From Amyelois transitella (lineage: Eukaryota > Arthropoda > Insecta > Lepidoptera > Pyralidae): a DNA stretch of 64,000 nt. Positions 1 to 10,604 of the stretch are shown here, one piece after another; positions within the stretch are counted from its first letter, which is position 1; every line of letters starts with the position of its first letter. A program made the position numbers and the translations under genes. Below the pieces are notes generated by a model. The model did no database searches and was not told where the DNA came from. It saw nothing but the letters and a program-made list of their open reading frames with translations. The DNA is taken from contig NC_083506.1 of assembly GCF_032362555.1 (NCBI RefSeq), forward strand, positions 6,805,501 to 6,869,500. Reading direction: 5' to 3'.

Positions 1-3000
1 GCCGCACTACGCCGAGTACTCCCCGCACCGGCCCGCCAACACGCCGCCGCACACCACCTGGACCACGCTCCGGCCGGTACGTTGTATAGTGTTGTACAGG
101 AGCGGCCTCGTACGCGCCGCACTACGCCGAGTATACTCCCCGCACCGGCCTGCTTACATGCCATGTCAGATAGTAAAGGTTGATTCTCATTAGAGCCGGC
201 CGTGCGTTCAAAAGCTGTTGCAGATAAGAATACGCATGTGACCTAAAGTTTTCACTTTATGTGACAATAGGCCTCGAGTCCTAATAGTCTTAACAATATA
301 AGGACTCAATATTCACAGAGCGGCGGCGGCGCCACCGGCGAGACGTACGCGTACAGCGGCGACGCGGCGACGGCGGGCACAGAGCACAGCCCGGCGCGCA
401 GCCCGCCCGCGCCGCCCTACCTGCCGCCCGCGCACTACCATCCCGCGCATCCCCACCCCGCGCACCCCGCACACGGTATGTATCGTAGGAAAGGCGGAGT
501 AGTTAGTTTTAATCTTTTACAAGACAAGACAATCTTATAGCGCTTGCCGCCATTTTCATAATATTATGATTTCCAAAACTAAAAAAAAAATATTACTTAT
601 TTAAATTATCCGTTTTAATATTTACAGCTGCTCGTAAATAAGAGCCAGAAAGTATTTTTTTAGATGGAAGCCTACAATAGCCTTAATATTATATTTGTTA
701 TCGCACTAATAATGTTATTCGCCAACCCATGATTTTTGATACCCCGCCTATAATTTCAATCACCTATTTATGTATATTTATATAATACTACCTTGAAGTC
801 GCGGCCGTTATTTAGCTTTTTATGATGCCCTGCATTTGCAGCTTATCATATATAATTAAATTTTTAAATACATACCTACCTACAATTTAAAGTCTCAAAA
901 ATTAATTTAAAACCATACTTTTCAACAATGAACGAAGACGCTGTCCGCCATGTTAGTATATTTGATATCTGTTCTCTGACTTTTTTGTATACTAAGAAAG
1001 TTCGAAGATATTATAATCATGATTTCTAATAGTTAACTTGAAAAATATAGTAACTATCGTTGTATAATAATACATAAATATTATTATCAATACATATAAT
1101 AGCAGTAAAAAAAATTGTATGTACATTTAGTATATTTTCAAAATATAATTTATTACAATGAAGAAACAGTAACCGAGCATGACTTTGAAAAAAAAAGGCT
1201 GTGTTTGTATGTTTGTTTGTACACGCTAATCTCCGAAACTACTGAACGCATTTGAATGAAACTTTTTAATTGTATATCTCTTATGCCTGGCCAACATATA
1301 AGGTATAATTTATTTTGGAATCTAGCTGATGTCCAACCAAAACGGCTCAGCTAAATTATAGGAAGTATGAAAAAGACGTCTTAACAAAAGTTTTTCAACC
1401 TATTGAGCATTTTCTGTTGGCGAAAAAAAATAGGTAAAAAAACTTTTTAAGTTAAACGGTTTTATGTTAAACATACATTGGAATGTTTAATATAAATGTA
1501 CTAAAAACCAAAAAATAATAAAATAGATACAGTCGTGGGAATTATAAACATATGCATAGACTAGACTAAAATAAAACTGTGGGGCACGTCAATTGTCTAC
1601 AAATTATAGACTTAATGTGCGATAGAAGAATCGTTTAATTCGTCGTTAGGCAGTTGGCCCGCAGACAATTGACGTGCCCCACGGTTTTATTTTAGTCTAG
1701 TCTATGCATATGTTTATAATTCCCACGACTGTATCTATTTTATTATTTTTTGGTTTTTAGTACATTTATATTAAACATTCCAATGTATGTTTAACATAAA
1801 ACCGTTTAACTTAAAAAGTTTTTTTACCTATTTTTATTTTCTAGTTTTTAGTTTTTATTTCGCATTCTGTTTAATTCATTTAGTGCTTCATTATTGCAAG
1901 GTTTCTTGCCCGTTAGTTTATTGCAGTCCAACTCCTCTATACGTAGTTCCTGCAAAGATCTTACTCTACTAAGAGCCACGTAGGCTTGACCTTCTTCAAA
2001 CAGTTTCGCACCTAAGTATACGACTGCGTGATCCACAGTGCTGCCCTGCATTTTATGTATTGTAGAAGCCCATGATTTAGATTTTAATTTTGAATAGTAA
2101 ATTGTATTCTACTTGTTGAGACCTTTCATTTGATACCCATGTTGATGGGATTGATAAAACCTAAGTTATCCGCCATTTTGTAGAGGCCGCCATCTTGGAT
2201 TTCAATTTTTTATAGTATATTGTATTCTGCTTGTTGAGCCCTTTCATTTGATACCCATATTGATGGGATTAATGAAACCTAAATTATCCGCCATTTTGTA
2301 ACGGCGGCCATCTTGAATTTATAATGATAATGAATAAACATAATTATATTGTCACCAAAATCCAAAGTGTATACAAAATTTCAGATTAATCGGTTGACAG
2401 GAAGAGGGTGAAATTTGAATTACTAAATTTGACCCAAGAATAAAACAAACGGGGTGAGCTAAATAAAACCGTTTAAAAAAGATCTGGATCATATGATGTA
2501 GAAGCCAAAGAGACCAGCTACTCTATAATACGTACGGAAATGACGTCTTAGCAAAAGTTGTTCTACCTGATGACAATTTTCAGTTGGCATATAAAAATAT
2601 GGTCTGGTATAGAACTCACATACAGACTGACTGGCCATGTTTAGCTGTCAGGTTAAATTATAGAATTATATATTATTAGGTATATAAAGGATTATGTAAT
2701 AGAACTCGAACAGAAGTTTTCGTGCATGTAATGCCAAATTTCGTTAAAAATTATTTTGGTGAATTTGAGTAAGTTTAATAATCTTAACCGTCGTATTTGC
2801 AATAACACGCAAGCGGAGTTGTGGGCAACAGCTAGTAATTAATATGGTAATATATAATCATCTAAAAAAAAAAACATTTTTAAATTGGGATTAATCTCGC
2901 CTTTTTAATTATTAAAATTGATGTATTTTGATTTTCTAAGCTTAATACATAATTCTCATTTAATATATGACATTCATTATGAGTCAACTACCCTATTATG

Positions 3001-3192
3001 TTTCTATTTCCAGCAGGTATGTGGGCGTGGCAAGGCGGCGGGGTGGGCGCGGGCGGCGCTGCTGCCGCGCCCGCGCCGGAGAGCGGCCACGCGCCGCACG
3101 AGCTGTCCGACATGCTGCAGATCCTCGACCAGAGCGGAGCCGCCACTTTTGAAGATCTCAACATCAACATGTTCAATTCGAACTTTGAATAA
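1..3192 (+). CDS. 3' end of an unidentified gene, probably a transcription factor (last three exons)
   Basis: Three exons join in one frame: 1..76 (phase 0 end, donor GTACGT), 319..475 (donor GTATGT, phase 1) and 3017..3192 (acceptor TTTCCAGCAG, stop TAA at 3190). The visible product starts [18 protein letters not shown], continues with a low-complexity Ser/Gly/Pro/Ala/His stretch ([19 protein letters not shown]), then a Gly/Ala-rich run. It ends with an acidic-hydrophobic tail containing [13 protein letters not shown] and [14 protein letters not shown]. Such a tail resembles a transactivation segment, and a lepidopteran Rel/Dorsal-type factor is my best guess from memory. No DNA-binding domain lies in the window, so identity is not established. 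The gene is truncated by the left edge. Exons are very GC-rich against AT-rich introns. The last intron (476..3016) is full of Helitron-like sequence. Confidence 0.7.
116..152 (+). repeat. decayed partial copy of the preceding exon
   Basis: About 37 bases here repeat the start of the exon at 1..76 (GCACTACGCCGAGTA, then CTCCCCGCACCGGCC) with a 2-base TA insertion that breaks the frame. It lies in the intron, offset about 115 bases from the exon. An acceptor-like TTGTACAG precedes it at about 93..100. It is most simply a tandem duplication relic; an assembly artefact is possible. Confidence 0.75.
1427..1834. repeat. near-perfect inverted repeat, 172-bp arms, 64-bp spacer
   Basis: Arms 1427..1598 and 1663..1834 are reverse complements with about one mismatch seen by eye (ACTGTGGGGCAC against GTGCCCCACGGT). 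Sequence shared by both arms includes GTTAAACGGTTTTATGTTAA and GGGGCACGTCAATTGTC. The right arm runs directly into the 3' flank of the helicase fragment, so the arm sequence is probably the Helitron 3' region duplicated head to head. Confidence 0.9.
1848..2051 (-). pseudogene. Helitron Pif1-type helicase, C-terminal fragment
   Basis: The 67-residue minus-strand frame contains [20 protein letters not shown] and [14 protein letters not shown]. These match the last motifs of Pif1-family helicases as carried at the C-terminus of Helitron Rep/helicase proteins (GQxYVALSRV). It then ends in a natural-looking stop after [10 protein letters not shown]. No Rep domain or upstream helicase motifs are present, so this is a 3' fragment of a Helitron ORF and not a gene. 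Confidence 0.85.
2101..2321. repeat. tandem duplication, period about 118 bp
   Basis: Copy 1 starts at 2101 and copy 2 at 2219. Both contain TTTCATTTGATACCCAT, TGATGGGATT and TTATCCGCCATTTTGTA in the same order with scattered substitutions. It lies inside the Helitron-derived cluster, downstream of the helicase fragment. Confidence 0.85.
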
Positions 3193-4584
3193 TGAATGAT
3201 TATTTGTCGTGCGGTTTATAGCGCGATATATTTCTCTACATTGAAGTGGACCCGGATCTTTTTAATGATTTTAAATGTGCAAATGTTAGGAAACAAAAGT
3301 GCAGAGTTACCGCGTTTGTACGATTACATTAATGCAGTTATGATAACTTCGACTATCAAATCGTTTGAATTTATACAGTTGTAAAAACGAAAACATTAAT
3401 TTTAGAAATTGGATGTAGAATCTCAAAAAGAACCAGGAATATGTGTAACAGGTCGTTTATCACCGATAGTATCAAATGATGATGCAGTTTGTCTTATGGT
3501 GCAAGCTTTAAGACTATAATATAGTATGAAAAATATTATTCGATGAAGCGAATCCTGTACATAATATACAAAGCCTTTCTGTTTTTTATATGAAATGTGA
3601 TTGGTAACAAATCTTAATCGGAGATAATTAAGTTTTAATGACATTTGAAGTCGCCGGTTTTAAGCATATTTTTGCTAGGATTATTACAGTTATGGTTACA
3701 TAAGTATACCTATTAATTTTAGTTGTATGACCATTATGTTAGGAATACCAACAGCCGTGCTGAGTGGCGTACTCATACGTCTAATTGATTGCCCTGTTTC
3801 CCTGCCTATGTCTATTTTCATCAACTTTTGTAATCTTTTTTCGTTTCTAATTTTTTTTCACAATATAATTTAAAAAATGGGGCTAGTAAAACACGCCGTC
3901 CTGTTTCCTTGTTTCTCTATTTTTACTACGCTTTTTAAAGGACAGAACAGAATCAGTTACTTTTTTTAAAGCAAGTTGGGATAACAGCAAAAGTCAAATT
4001 TTGTATTCATTGTAGCTTACATTTTTACCCTTTAAGTCGACTAAAGTATATGTATAGGTTTCAAACAATATAATTTCATTGGCATTTGATGGCAATAATC
4101 TGAGGTGTAGTTAAAATTAAAGTTGTTTTTTTGTAGAACCTCGAAACACTTTGTAGTTAATATTACGAGTATTATTATAGTTTAATTTGGCATGAAAGCC
4201 TTTATATTAGGTTGTAGGGATTGTATTAAGTAAGATTTAGTTATTATTTTTATAAAGAAATGATATTCCATTTTCTCTGTAGTTCAGAGTTCAAATTTAT
4301 AAATTAGTTTTAGTTTTTAGACACAATGATGTCTTTATATATCTATTAGATGATTTATTCCTGGTTCTTGATGTTTTGATTACATGTCAGCAAAGTCCAT
4401 AATGTATATTTTTACCAAAAAATTAATAGCTACACAGTGTGATGATCAATTCACAGTATTCCTTTTTTGTTATAAGATCATATTTTGACATCTGACAAAT
4501 AGCATTTCGCAACATCCTAAATACTACTTGCCTTTTCTTTCTTTTCTATATTATGACTTCACTGGCTTCCATCGGATTTTCGGT
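3193..4584. other. 3' UTR and intergenic AT-rich sequence
   Basis: This directly follows the stop of the left-edge gene. No exon-like frame was found. The first few hundred bases are presumably 3' UTR, but no poly(A) signal could be assigned with confidence. Confidence 0.5.
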
Positions 4585-4910
4585 AATAGGCTATTTTACA
4601 CCATGTAAAAAAAAATATAAAAATGTACGTATCTTATAGATTTTGTAAAAAATAAAAGAAAAACATCGATCATTATTCATAAAAGTGCAATATGGATTTT
4701 ATAATTCAATTTAAAAAATCCTCTTTTTTAATCTGTTCTTCAAAAGTCGAAAACGCTATCCGCCATGTTGGGTACTGACGTGACGTCATACTTTTAGTAA
4801 ACAAATATCGAATCGAAAACATATTGATGATGTCAGGCTCTGTTTATTTTGAAATTTTAAAATTTCTATCACGTTTTTGGGTTTTTACTCTTTAATAATT
4901 TAATAGAATC

Positions 4911-5038
4911 ATGGAAGACGGTTTTGTGAAAGCAGACAATATAAATCTACCGAGGATTAATACGTTGATGGTGGCGAAATTTTTTGCGTCCAATCCCGAT
5001 TTCTGTTCTGCTGAGTTAAGAAATGTTAAAACAGCGAT
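4911..5038 (+). pseudogene. first exon of element-encoded ORF A (KADN/LPR type)
   Basis: The frame begins MEDGFVKADNINLPRINTLM and continues to CSAELRNVKTA, then meets a strong donor GTAAGT at 5039. The pattern (VKADN, LPR, a hydrophobic FF segment, then a VKT end) matches, from memory, the N-terminus of a widespread insect protein family that carries a YqaJ-type nuclease domain further on; that domain is absent here. The copy at 41288 keeps a degenerate version of the same exon with the same donor. No downstream exon was found, so it is probably a truncated relic. Confidence 0.6.
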
Positions 5039-5100
5039 GTAAGTATTTATTTTATTAAACATTCTCTTACAATACACAATTATAATAGGTAAATTATTAC

Positions 5101-5280
5101 ACAACCGAAATACAATCTTGATTTTGTAGACAATGCCTTTGGATCTCTTCTTGCTAATTTCAACCAAGTGTTTCTCATTTTAATATCACTTGGCAGTGGA
5201 ATCCACAATTTTTCTGGTGTTTTTATACTTGTATTCTTGCATTCAGGAACAAGACACCAACAATATGTATTGTAATTCAT
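5101..5280 (-). pseudogene. THAP zinc-finger fragment encoded by the TIR element
   Basis: The minus-strand frame starts MNYNTYCWCLVPECKNTS and continues with WIPLPSD and W-L-K-L-A-RRD. These are the first cysteines of a THAP finger (C..C-x4-C), the P after the aromatic stretch, and the conserved tryptophan. It ends at RLYFGC beside a donor GTAATA on the minus strand (complement of 5095..5100). The second Zn half (C-x2-H) would be on a next exon that is missing. THAP fingers are the DNA-binding domains of P and Kolobok-type transposases; no catalytic domain is present. Confidence 0.7.
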
Positions 5281-5521
5281 TATTACAAAAATCTTTTTAC
5301 TTTAGTCTTACGTAGAGCCGTATTGTTTACTAAAAGTATGACGTCACGAGTCAAAACAGCATGGCGGATGGCGTTTTCGCGCGAAAATACAAAATCATAA
5401 ATAATAAATCGTTTTTAGAGCACTTTTCGGCTTCAAAAATTTTTAATAAAAATTCTATAGGTATAACACAGTCTCAGGACTGATTTAAAACAGTTTTCAA
5501 AAAAGAGTGTAATAGCCTATT

Positions 5522-6672
5522 CTGTTAACTTCATGGTTTGATACAGAATTTCTGCGGTTATTGTCAGATGACAAAATGTGTAGCTATGTATATACATAGA
5601 ATATGCTGCTATATTTTACATTAATTATTGATTGTTGTTTAAGAACACTGATAAATAATAATTTACAGAAATACTTAAAAAAAAAATTAAAAATTAACGA
5701 GCGCAATATTAATGCGCCAGGCAAAGCACTTTATTTTGAGACTAGCCTGATTTTGTAAAATCTCTAGCCTACGCAGAGATCGAACACAATCGGCGTTTTA
5801 TCAATATTCATTTCACATATCAGGGGGGTTTTACGAACATGTGCTACGAACTTTGGATGAAAGGTAGACAGATGGAGAAGATAAGATATGTTTTAGCTAA
5901 AGTTCCTGAGTGTATGGGCAGACCGAAGTGTGCTACTTTGTTCACATGAGCTGCTACGGTTCATGCAGGCTGACATTTGTTTTTGAAATATTTTTGCTTC
6001 AATTGTAATATCAAAGACTAAAGAATTAAATTGTACGACAAGAGACTTAACAGCGTTAGGTTTTATGCCTCGCCGGTTATTATGATAATAGTGTTGCGGT
6101 TGTTGTGTTGCTATAGCGTTCATTCACTAATTCTCACTCAACATTAACTGTAATTAAGTTCATTTTATATGAAAGCTATATTCAATTTCAGGGCAAAAAA
6201 AATATTTTTTATTGATTAAATAAAATATAGATAGTATGTTTATAATTATATGATGTATGCATTTACGAATAATTTTCTTTAATACATATTTTTTTATTTG
6301 GTTAATAGATTTATTGGAATTTTGTAAAATGATACATTTTTCATTAAAATAATTATGAAGTACATAAAATCAAACTAGTTTTCTTTGACCAACTATCGGC
6401 ATTAGCCTTTTCGAACAGGGAAATTAGTCACCAACGTTGAAACGCAATAATATCTTCTCTTTCTAGCTTTGAGGTTAACTAAAGTGGTAGAAAGAGATAT
6501 AAGACATATTGCTTTTTAACTTTCTAACTGGTTTTCAATCAACAACTTACTATTAAATTTAAATATGTATAATGCATGAAGCACTTCCCAATGAGCGGCA
6601 GGCAAATCTTGATATAAGTGGCAAAAGATTAGCATGTGTTGATAGTACATACTACATTTTTCAGAATAATAT
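5522..6672. other. intergenic, no gene recognised
   Basis: AT-rich sequence between the THAP element and the retrotransposon. Short open frames exist (for example minus strand 5893..6123) but lack recognisable domains, splice context or codon character. Confidence 0.5.
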
Positions 6673-6684
6673 TAGATTTGAAAT

Positions 6685-9600
6685 CTTCTTCTTCTTATGC
6701 GTTACACTCTTGTCAGAGTGGTCGTGGTCGTACAGAAGGGTTAGTGGCTCGCTTTACAATCCTTCGCCACTCGTCGCGCATCGCTGCCTTTCTGGAGCAT
6801 TCACAGAGAGGGTCACCTAGTGCTGATTTTATTTGATCTGTCCACCTCATGGGTGACCTGCCTCGAGGTCGGGTACCCTCAACTCGCCCCTGCACCACCA
6901 GTCGTTCAATGGATGCCTCGTTACGACGCGACACGTGCCCGAAGAAAGTGAGAATTTGAGCCTGCACTAAGGAAGATAAGCGATGCTTGATTCTGAGTTC
7001 CTGGAGAATGGACTGGTTGGTGCGAAAGTCTGTCCATACTACTCCAAGCATTCTTCTCCAGCACCACATCTCCAGGGCATCTATGCGTTTTCTCTCAGTG
7101 TCTCGTAGGGTCCACGTTTCCGCTGCGTAAAGGAAAATTGGGAAGATCAATGCACGTACAAGCCGGACTTTGGTCGCTTTTGTGATTTTCCGGCTCTTCC
7201 AGATCTTTCTCATCCTATCCATGGCAGATCTTGACATGGCCATGCGTCTCTTAATCTCCTCGTCGCATCCTCCATTGTTGGTGATCAACGCTCCCAGATA
7301 TATGTATGAATGTACAACCTCACAACCCGCAATACTAGTGACTTCTGGCTGGTTGTTATTGACACGGTCCACAATCATCACCTTAGTCTTCGACCGGTTG
7401 ATCCTTAGCCCAAACTCGTTACTAACCGACTCCATTTTATGTAGGAATGTTTCGATATGTCCGGCACTAGTAGCAAACAAGGTGGTGTCGTCCGCATACC
7501 GCAAATTCGATATTTGCCGGCCTCCAATCGAAACACCGTCCTTCCAGTCTTCCAGGGTGATTCTCATTATTAATTCCGTGTAGATGTTGAACAGAAGCGG
7601 AGAGATAATACACCCTTGTCGCACTCCCGCAGCAGGATGGAAGCTGCTAGACATCACTTCATCGGTTCTAACGGAGGCTGTCCCATCTTCATAAAGGCGC
7701 CTCAAGAGATGTACAAGATGCTTTGAGGTGCCCATCTTTAAAAGAGTCTCCCAAAGTTTCGGCCATTTCACAGAATCAAACGCCTTTGAAAAGTCAACAA
7801 AACATACGTAAACCGGTTTATTGAATTCTCGGGCCTTTTCTACGATTTGGCGTACTATCAAGATCTGTTCCCGAGTGCCCTTACCTTTGACAAAACCAGC
7901 CTGTTCGGGGGCAATTTCACTAGATAGGTACGCTTTGAGACGCTCATTCAATATATGCAACAGGATTTTACTTGCATGCGAAATGAGTGCAATGAGTCGG
8001 TAATTACTACATCTCTTTGTAGACCCCTTCTTGTGAAGCGGAATAAAAACAGTGTGACACCATTCCTTAGGCCACATTCCCGTTTGCCATACTTTGTTGC
8101 ACAGTACATGGAAGATCTGAACGCCATATTCACCAGTAGCTTTAATTATTTCGATTGGTATAAGGTCTCTTCCCGTCGCCTTTCTATTCTTGAGGTGTTT
8201 GATTGCAGACCTGACTTCGTCTTTTAGAATACTTGGTTCTAGTTCAGTTTCCATAGGTTCCGTATTCTCAAAACAGTGCGACTGCGGATCTAGATATAAG
8301 GATTGACAGTACTCCTTCCAAGTTTCGGTTATCGCATCAATTTCCGTATCAACCCCTCCACGAGAATTCTCGATTGCCCAGGTTTTAGAGGTAAATGATT
8401 TCGTGATCGCTTTAATTTTCTGATACAGATCTCTAGCTTCCTGCTTGTCTGCATGAGCTTCCACTTCCTCGCAAACACTTTTGAGGTGACGATTCATATC
8501 TCGGCGGCAGGCTGCTTGAATTTGGGCCGATTTTATGTTTAGTGTCCTTAGGTCCACTCCCAAGGTTTTAAGTTTTCGTCTCTCCTCCACAAGTGCCAAT
8601 GTATTACCGCTCATCCAATGTTGGCGTTTGCGAGTTGTCTGAGCATCAGTTTCGGATGTTTTAACTGATGTTTCTATCAGCTCACGTGATCGTTCCCATA
8701 GCTGATCCGGGGTTTCTATGCCAGCGTCTACATTTGCCCATTGCATCCAGTTTTGCTCCAATGCAGCCAAAACCCTCGAAGGGTCCGTGATTTCCAGTCT
8801 TCTTTTGCGTTCCAATTTCCTGGCCGCTCTTAGTTTCAGCCGAATTTTAGCAATAAGCAGTTGGTGATCAGAACCGCAGTCGGCCCCGGGAAGGGTATGT
8901 GTTGATCGTACCATCGTTTTCCATCGTGCTTTCACCATGATGTAGTCAATTTGGTTTCGGTAATTACCATCAGGCGAGGTCCAGGTGTATAGCCTTCGGC
9001 GATGGTTCTGAAAGAAGGTGTTCGATATTACCATGTTATTTTCCGCCGCAAACTGTATCAAGCGCTCTCCTCTCTCGTTGCGCTGTCCAAGTCCAAATTT
9101 CCCGACACAATCACTAAGCTGATGGGCATTCGCACCAATTTTTGCGTTAAAATCGCCAAGAATCAACAGCAACTCTCTGTTAGGGATTTTGGACATTAAT
9201 GTCTCTAGTTCCTTGTAGAAGCTTTCTATATCCGCGTCGCTAGAGGTACTGGTTGGGGCATAAGTTTGGATGATATTTAGGTTCACTGGCGTTGATCTGA
9301 GCTTAACACTTAAAACTCGATCGCTGGCAGCCTCGTATCCTATAACAGTATTCCTTAGGTTTTTTGGAATGAGACACGCTACACCATTTCTACTGCTGGT
9401 TTCATTTCCAGAGAAGTAGACTGCATGACTCTCTGTGAGAAAGTGACCGTTACCCTTCCAATGGGTTTCGCTAAGGCCGCAGATGTTAAGAGAACACCTT
9501 TTAATTTCTTCCTCTACAATTTTTAGTTTCCCGGGTTGGAGCAAACCTCGCACATTCCACGTACCAATCTTTTGGATATGCGCCATTTTTATGGGTTTAC

Positions 9601-10038
9601 CAGTCGCATATTTTCCATGTGATGCCTGGTTCACCACATCAGCACGGCCGGTAGCCAATTTCTCACCGTCTGCCCCGGACGCAGTACGGCGCCGGTTGCT
9701 AAGCGGGTCGTTAGGCCACGTTACTTTCATTATTTTACCCTTCATAACGACTTTCTTGGGAAAATAGTGCAGTGGTTTCCCGTTGCCTTCTGCACCAGGC
9801 ATTTTAGACGTTATTTAATACGTCTAGGTCGCTGTGCCCTCTTCCAGTCTAGCCGACTGGGTGAATGGTTATACCGCCATTAACTCGGTCGCCAGAGCCT
9901 CGTCTGTTGTCTAGCAGGGAGCACCGCGACACTCGAATGAGGGCCGCCGCCCAGTTATTCATACGAACCACCAGACGCGAGCAGGTGAGGTTGACTATTG
10001 GGTCGGATAAGTTATTAGTTCCGTTCCCCCTTACTCCC
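6685..10038 (-). mobile_element. complete RTE-like non-LTR retrotransposon
   Basis: The element is 3354 bp on the minus strand with a perfect 12-bp target duplication. It has a 5' UTR of about 236 bp (9803..10038), one intact ORF (6713..9802), and a 3' UTR of only 28 bp ending in a short AAG repeat with no poly(A). A single APE-RT ORF with a very short, microsatellite-ended 3' UTR is characteristic of the RTE clade; the clade call is inference, since the 5' end of a Jockey or CR1 type would look different. It lies between the left-edge gene and TRAPPC8, transcribed towards the former. The lack of any stop or frameshift suggests a recent insertion. Confidence 0.92.
6713..9802 (-). CDS. RTE-like endonuclease-reverse transcriptase, 1029 aa
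   Basis: This multifunctional protein nicks target DNA and copies its own RNA by target-primed reverse transcription. The N-terminal AP-like endonuclease spans about residues 78-330: GTWNVRGL (about 80), GLSETHW with the catalytic Glu (about 110), LGDFNAKIG (about 215) and GSDHQLL with the terminal His. The reverse transcriptase follows: RKATGRDLIPIEIIK, FVDFSKAFDS (about 670, first Asp), GVRQGCIISPLLFNIY and LRYADDTTLFA (YADD about 769-772). The C-terminal part has the conserved PIFLYAAETWTL and W-C-W-R-R-M-L segment and the GRSPMRWTDQI segment seen in this LINE group. All catalytic residues I can check are present. The Met at 9802 is used because the frame opens there after the 5' UTR; internal starts are possible. 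Stop TGA at 6713..6715. Confidence 0.93.
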   Translation of the reverse strand: MPGAEGNGKPLHYFPKKVVMKGKIMKVTWPNDPLSNRRRTASGADGEKLATGRADVVNQASHGKYATGKPIKMAHIQKIGTWNVRGLLQPGKLKIVEEEIKRCSLNICGLSETHWKGNGHFLTESHAVYFSGNETSSRNGVACLIPKNLRNTVIGYEAASDRVLSVKLRSTPVNLNIIQTYAPTSTSSDADIESFYKELETLMSKIPNRELLLILGDFNAKIGANAHQLSDCVGKFGLGQRNERGERLIQFAAENNMVISNTFFQNHRRRLYTWTSPDGNYRNQIDYIMVKARWKTMVRSTHTLPGADCGSDHQLLIAKIRLKLRAARKLERKRRLEITDPSRVLAALEQNWMQWANVDAGIETPDQLWERSRELIETSVKTSETDAQTTRKRQHWMSGNTLALVEERRKLKTLGVDLRTLNIKSAQIQAACRRDMNRHLKSVCEEVEAHADKQEARDLYQKIKAITKSFTSKTWAIENSRGGVDTEIDAITETWKEYCQSLYLDPQSHCFENTEPMETELEPSILKDEVRSAIKHLKNRKATGRDLIPIEIIKATGEYGVQIFHVLCNKVWQTGMWPKEWCHTVFIPLHKKGSTKRCSNYRLIALISHASKILLHILNERLKAYLSSEIAPEQAGFVKGKGTREQILIVRQIVEKAREFNKPVYVCFVDFSKAFDSVKWPKLWETLLKMGTSKHLVHLLRRLYEDGTASVRTDEVMSSSFHPAAGVRQGCIISPLLFNIYTELIMRITLEDWKDGVSIGGRQISNLRYADDTTLFATSAGHIETFLHKMESVSNEFGLRINRSKTKVMIVDRVNNNQPEVTSIAGCEVVHSYIYLGALITNNGGCDEEIKRRMAMSRSAMDRMRKIWKSRKITKATKVRLVRALIFPIFLYAAETWTLRDTERKRIDALEMWCWRRMLGVVWTDFRTNQSILQELRIKHRLSSLVQAQILTFFGHVSRRNEASIERLVVQGRVEGTRPRGRSPMRWTDQIKSALGDPLCECSRKAAMRDEWRRIVKRATNPSVRPRPL

Positions 10039-10050
10039 TAGATTTGAAAT

Positions 10051-10604
10051 AGCATGTTCAAATTTAGAAACTTTCTAAAAAGCTTAGTTCTTAATTGATT
10101 TTCCGTTTTTCTTGCCGTAGAAACAAACCATCCTCGAACTTCAACGAACGTTATAAAAACTAATCATGTTTTTAACTTTTTATTCACGACCAAATTCGAA
10201 TGGCTATAAAAAAGCAACGCTTAAATACCTATCGATTACCTTTTTCATTGAACATCATTGTCATAAACCTAAGCCTTTGATCGTACTGTCTTCTTAATTA
10301 TTTATCATTATGTCTGTGTGCTCTAAGGTGTTTGTGTTCTTCTTCCTAAATGTCAACCATATGTCAATGTCAACTGGCATAAGTGCAGTTGCAACTTGTT
10401 CACAAGGGGTGATTTCATGTTAAAAATTATTTATTTGTAGTTCAAAGAAAAACTACATACAATATTTTATTTTGACTGTCATTGAAAAACGTTAAAAGGA
10501 TGTTTATATAAATTCACGAGTATCCAGAATATTATTTATGAAAGATTTATGAGTTTTGGTCGTTTATGTATATGTTATAAAAAGTATCAAGTAATTGGAA
10601 TAAT
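10051..10604. other. upstream region and 5' UTR of TRAPPC8
   Basis: AT-rich sequence between the RTE target duplication and the TRAPPC8 start codon. The transcription start must lie here, but no core promoter could be fixed. Confidence 0.4.

Larger units (their letters stand above)
1187..2836. mobile_element. composite of Helitron-derived sequence
   Basis: The left part (1187..1430) matches, in opposite orientation, the repeat at 11748..12265 (shared text such as ACTACTGAACGCATTTGAAT against its diverged complement). The right end, GTTGTGGGCAACAGCTAG followed by T at about 2820..2837, looks like a Helitron 3' terminus (CTAG before T) and matches the terminus of the 11748 copy. The middle holds a long inverted repeat (1427..1834), a Pif1-type helicase fragment on the minus strand (1848..2051) and a tandem duplication (2101..2321). 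Because the helicase orientation disagrees with the right end, I read this as a rearranged cluster, not one clean element. Confidence 0.5.
4585..5521. mobile_element. TIR element with two convergent ORF starts (copy 1; THAP family)
   Basis: The element is bounded by inverted AATAGGCTATT(T). Further in, a second long inverted segment (about 4745..4810 and 5320..5385) shares CCGCCATG, GTGACGTCATACTTTTAGTA and related text. A plus-strand ORF start at 4911 and a minus-strand THAP ORF start at 5280 face each other. A second copy with the same termini and layout lies at 40972..41873. Both copies are about 0.9 kb and too short for a transposase, so they look like internal-deletion derivatives. A clear target-site duplication was not found. 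Confidence 0.75.
6673..10050. repeat. 12-bp target-site duplication of the RTE-like insertion
   Basis: TAGATTTGAAAT occurs at 6673..6684 and again at 10039..10050, exactly flanking the element. It marks a single target-primed insertion and fixes both ends. Confidence 0.93.
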
